Assembly (NCBI GenBank): GCA_030679635.1 | Contig: JAUXSZ010000006.1 | Coordinates: 1 to 5,206 of the forward strand | Direction of reading: 5' to 3' | Length of the DNA stretch: 5,206 bases | Origin: Sulfuricurvum sp. | GTDB taxonomy: Bacteria; Campylobacterota; Campylobacteria; Campylobacterales; Sulfurimonadaceae | Shown: positions 4,307 to 5,206 of the stretch, one piece after another | How positions within the stretch are numbered: the stretch's first letter is position 1 | Layout of the letters: each line of letters starts with the position of its first letter | Notes under the pieces: generated by a model | The model's database searches: none | Told to the model about the DNA's origin: nothing | Seen by the model: the letters and a program-made list of their open reading frames with translations, nothing else | Translations under genes and position numbers: made by a program

Positions 4307-5206
4307 ATTTTTTTTCCAGATTAACGTCTAAGTCCCAAAGAGAAAGCGATTTTAGTTTTTCCACGACAGCTGGGGTACAGTTCACATCTCCCGGCCATTC
4401 ACGCTCAAACCCGTCATAATGGTTTTTACACGTGCCATCAATCGATACTATCGAACCATTGATGGTTATATCACGTCCTGCATCCATATTGTTAGTAACC
4501 CTCCACAAAAGCATATACGGATTCTGAATATCGTTACCCTCGGCATCGACGACAATTACTATCCTTAAATACGTTTGCAACGATGCTAGTACATCAGCCG
4601 TGCGGGAAAGTGTACGATTTTTATCCACACTGATAACGGTGATCGGGTTAGCCGTATGACGCATGTATTGGGTTATATCCCTAGCTTCTGGCATGAATGG
4701 ACCAATCATTTTCAAAAGTTCACTGCTGTCCAGTACAGTTGGCTTTTCAGCAGAATACGAAGCCGTTAAATCAATACCCAGTTTCCCCCCTACCAACGCT
4801 TCAGGACTGGAATGATCCAACGCATCGGTGATTCCCTCCGAGATAAAAATACATTTCGGCAAGAAGCGATTGAGCGCATACGTTGCTAATGCCTCATAGT
4901 TGGTCAGTTTCGGAGCATCTTCCCCAAAGAAAAGGGCATGTTTCACAAAACTCATCTGCCCTGATCCCCAAAAAATATGCATAAACTGTTTGGCATGCCC
5001 TTTGTAAAGGGTACGCATTTTTGCCAAAATAAGATTGTGAAATACCCCGTTTTCAGGCATGTGATAATCAATCAAATCCGAAGCATTGGTTTGAAGCAAC
5101 GGCAAGAAAACCCGTTCCGTAGCCCATCCCATGTATTTGTCCTCTAAGGGCGGTTTACCGACAACTGTTGCCAGATAGAGAGGATTTTTACGGCTGGTGA
5201 TGGCAC
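4296..5206 (-). CDS. ubiD: UbiD-family decarboxylase, probably menaquinone biosynthesis (C-terminal part)
   Basis: The 3' part of a UbiD-type, prenylated-FMN-dependent decarboxylase, truncated at the right edge. 302 codons are visible, and the frame stays open past the ATG at 5132 into LYLATVVGKPPLEDKYMG, a conserved UbiD stretch, so that ATG is internal. Family blocks seen (fragment numbering) are PENGVFHN (50-57), WGSGQMSF (79-86), DALDHSSP (127-134) and GGKLGIDLT (139-147). About 155 residues follow that core, including NPYMLLWRVTNNMDAGRDI, as in the long (about 600-residue) members annotated as menaquinone biosynthesis decarboxylase in Campylobacter and Helicobacter. In such bacteria, which use the futalosine route, the enzyme is thought to decarboxylate 1,4-dihydroxy-6-naphthoate. 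The subfamily and substrate are inferred. The prFMN-binding half and the start lie outside the window. Confidence 0.9.
   Translation of the reverse strand, partial: AITSRKNPLYLATVVGKPPLEDKYMGWATERVFLPLLQTNASDLIDYHMPENGVFHNLILAKMRTLYKGHAKQFMHIFWGSGQMSFVKHALFFGEDAPKLTNYEALATYALNRFLPKCIFISEGITDALDHSSPEALVGGKLGIDLTASYSAEKPTVLDSSELLKMIGPFMPEARDITQYMRHTANPITVISVDKNRTLSRTADVLASLQTYLRIVIVVDAEGNDIQNPYMLLWRVTNNMDAGRDITINGSIVSIDGTCKNHYDGFEREWPGDVNCTPAVVEKLKSLSLWDLDVNLEKKYQV

Noticed and set aside
4296..5132. Treating the UbiD gene as complete from the ATG at 5132
   Set aside because: The frame continues open to the window edge with a conserved UbiD sequence upstream of that ATG, and the N-terminal half of the enzyme would be missing.

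Overview
The window looks like chromosomal core DNA from a free-living member of the Campylobacterota (Epsilonproteobacteria), probably near Sulfuricurvum or Sulfurimonas. The evidence is moderate-to-low GC content, compact gene packing, a UbiD-family decarboxylase of the kind used in futalosine-type menaquinone synthesis, a small periplasmic c-type cytochrome, a soluble PAS chemoreceptor, and promoters whose -10 elements fit the gnTAnAAT pattern described for Campylobacter. The genus is an inference; no rRNA or other marker is present.

Layout, left to right. Positions 1-110 hold no certain gene. A HIT-family nucleotide-binding protein (143-499, +) has its own extended -10 promoter and is followed by a perfect hairpin. 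A 168-bp gap carries a clear promoter for a soluble PAS-containing methyl-accepting chemotaxis protein (668-1879, +). This gene converges, with only 15 bp between stop codons, on a two-gene minus-strand operon: argH (argininosuccinate lyase, 2356-3741), then an OsmC/YhfA-like protein (1895-2359), joined by an ATGA start/stop overlap. Upstream of argH, about 100 bp holds the argH promoter and a strong intrinsic terminator belonging to the next minus-strand gene, a small mono-haem cytochrome c (3843-4178). A 117-bp gap with a 15-bp palindrome separates it from the 3' part of a UbiD-type decarboxylase gene (4296 to the right edge, minus strand), which is cut by the window end.

The genes are mostly independent housekeeping units: arginine biosynthesis, nucleotide hydrolysis, probable hydroperoxide or thiol chemistry, chemotaxis, and respiration (quinone synthesis plus a cytochrome). 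Only argH and osmC clearly form an operon.

I found no mobile element, CRISPR array, RNA gene or defence system, and no convincing undescribed system. The most interesting points are modest: a CxxC pair inside the chemoreceptor's PAS domain, a palindrome over the cytochrome promoter, termination signals folded into coding sequence at the convergent gene ends, and translational coupling of argH to osmC.
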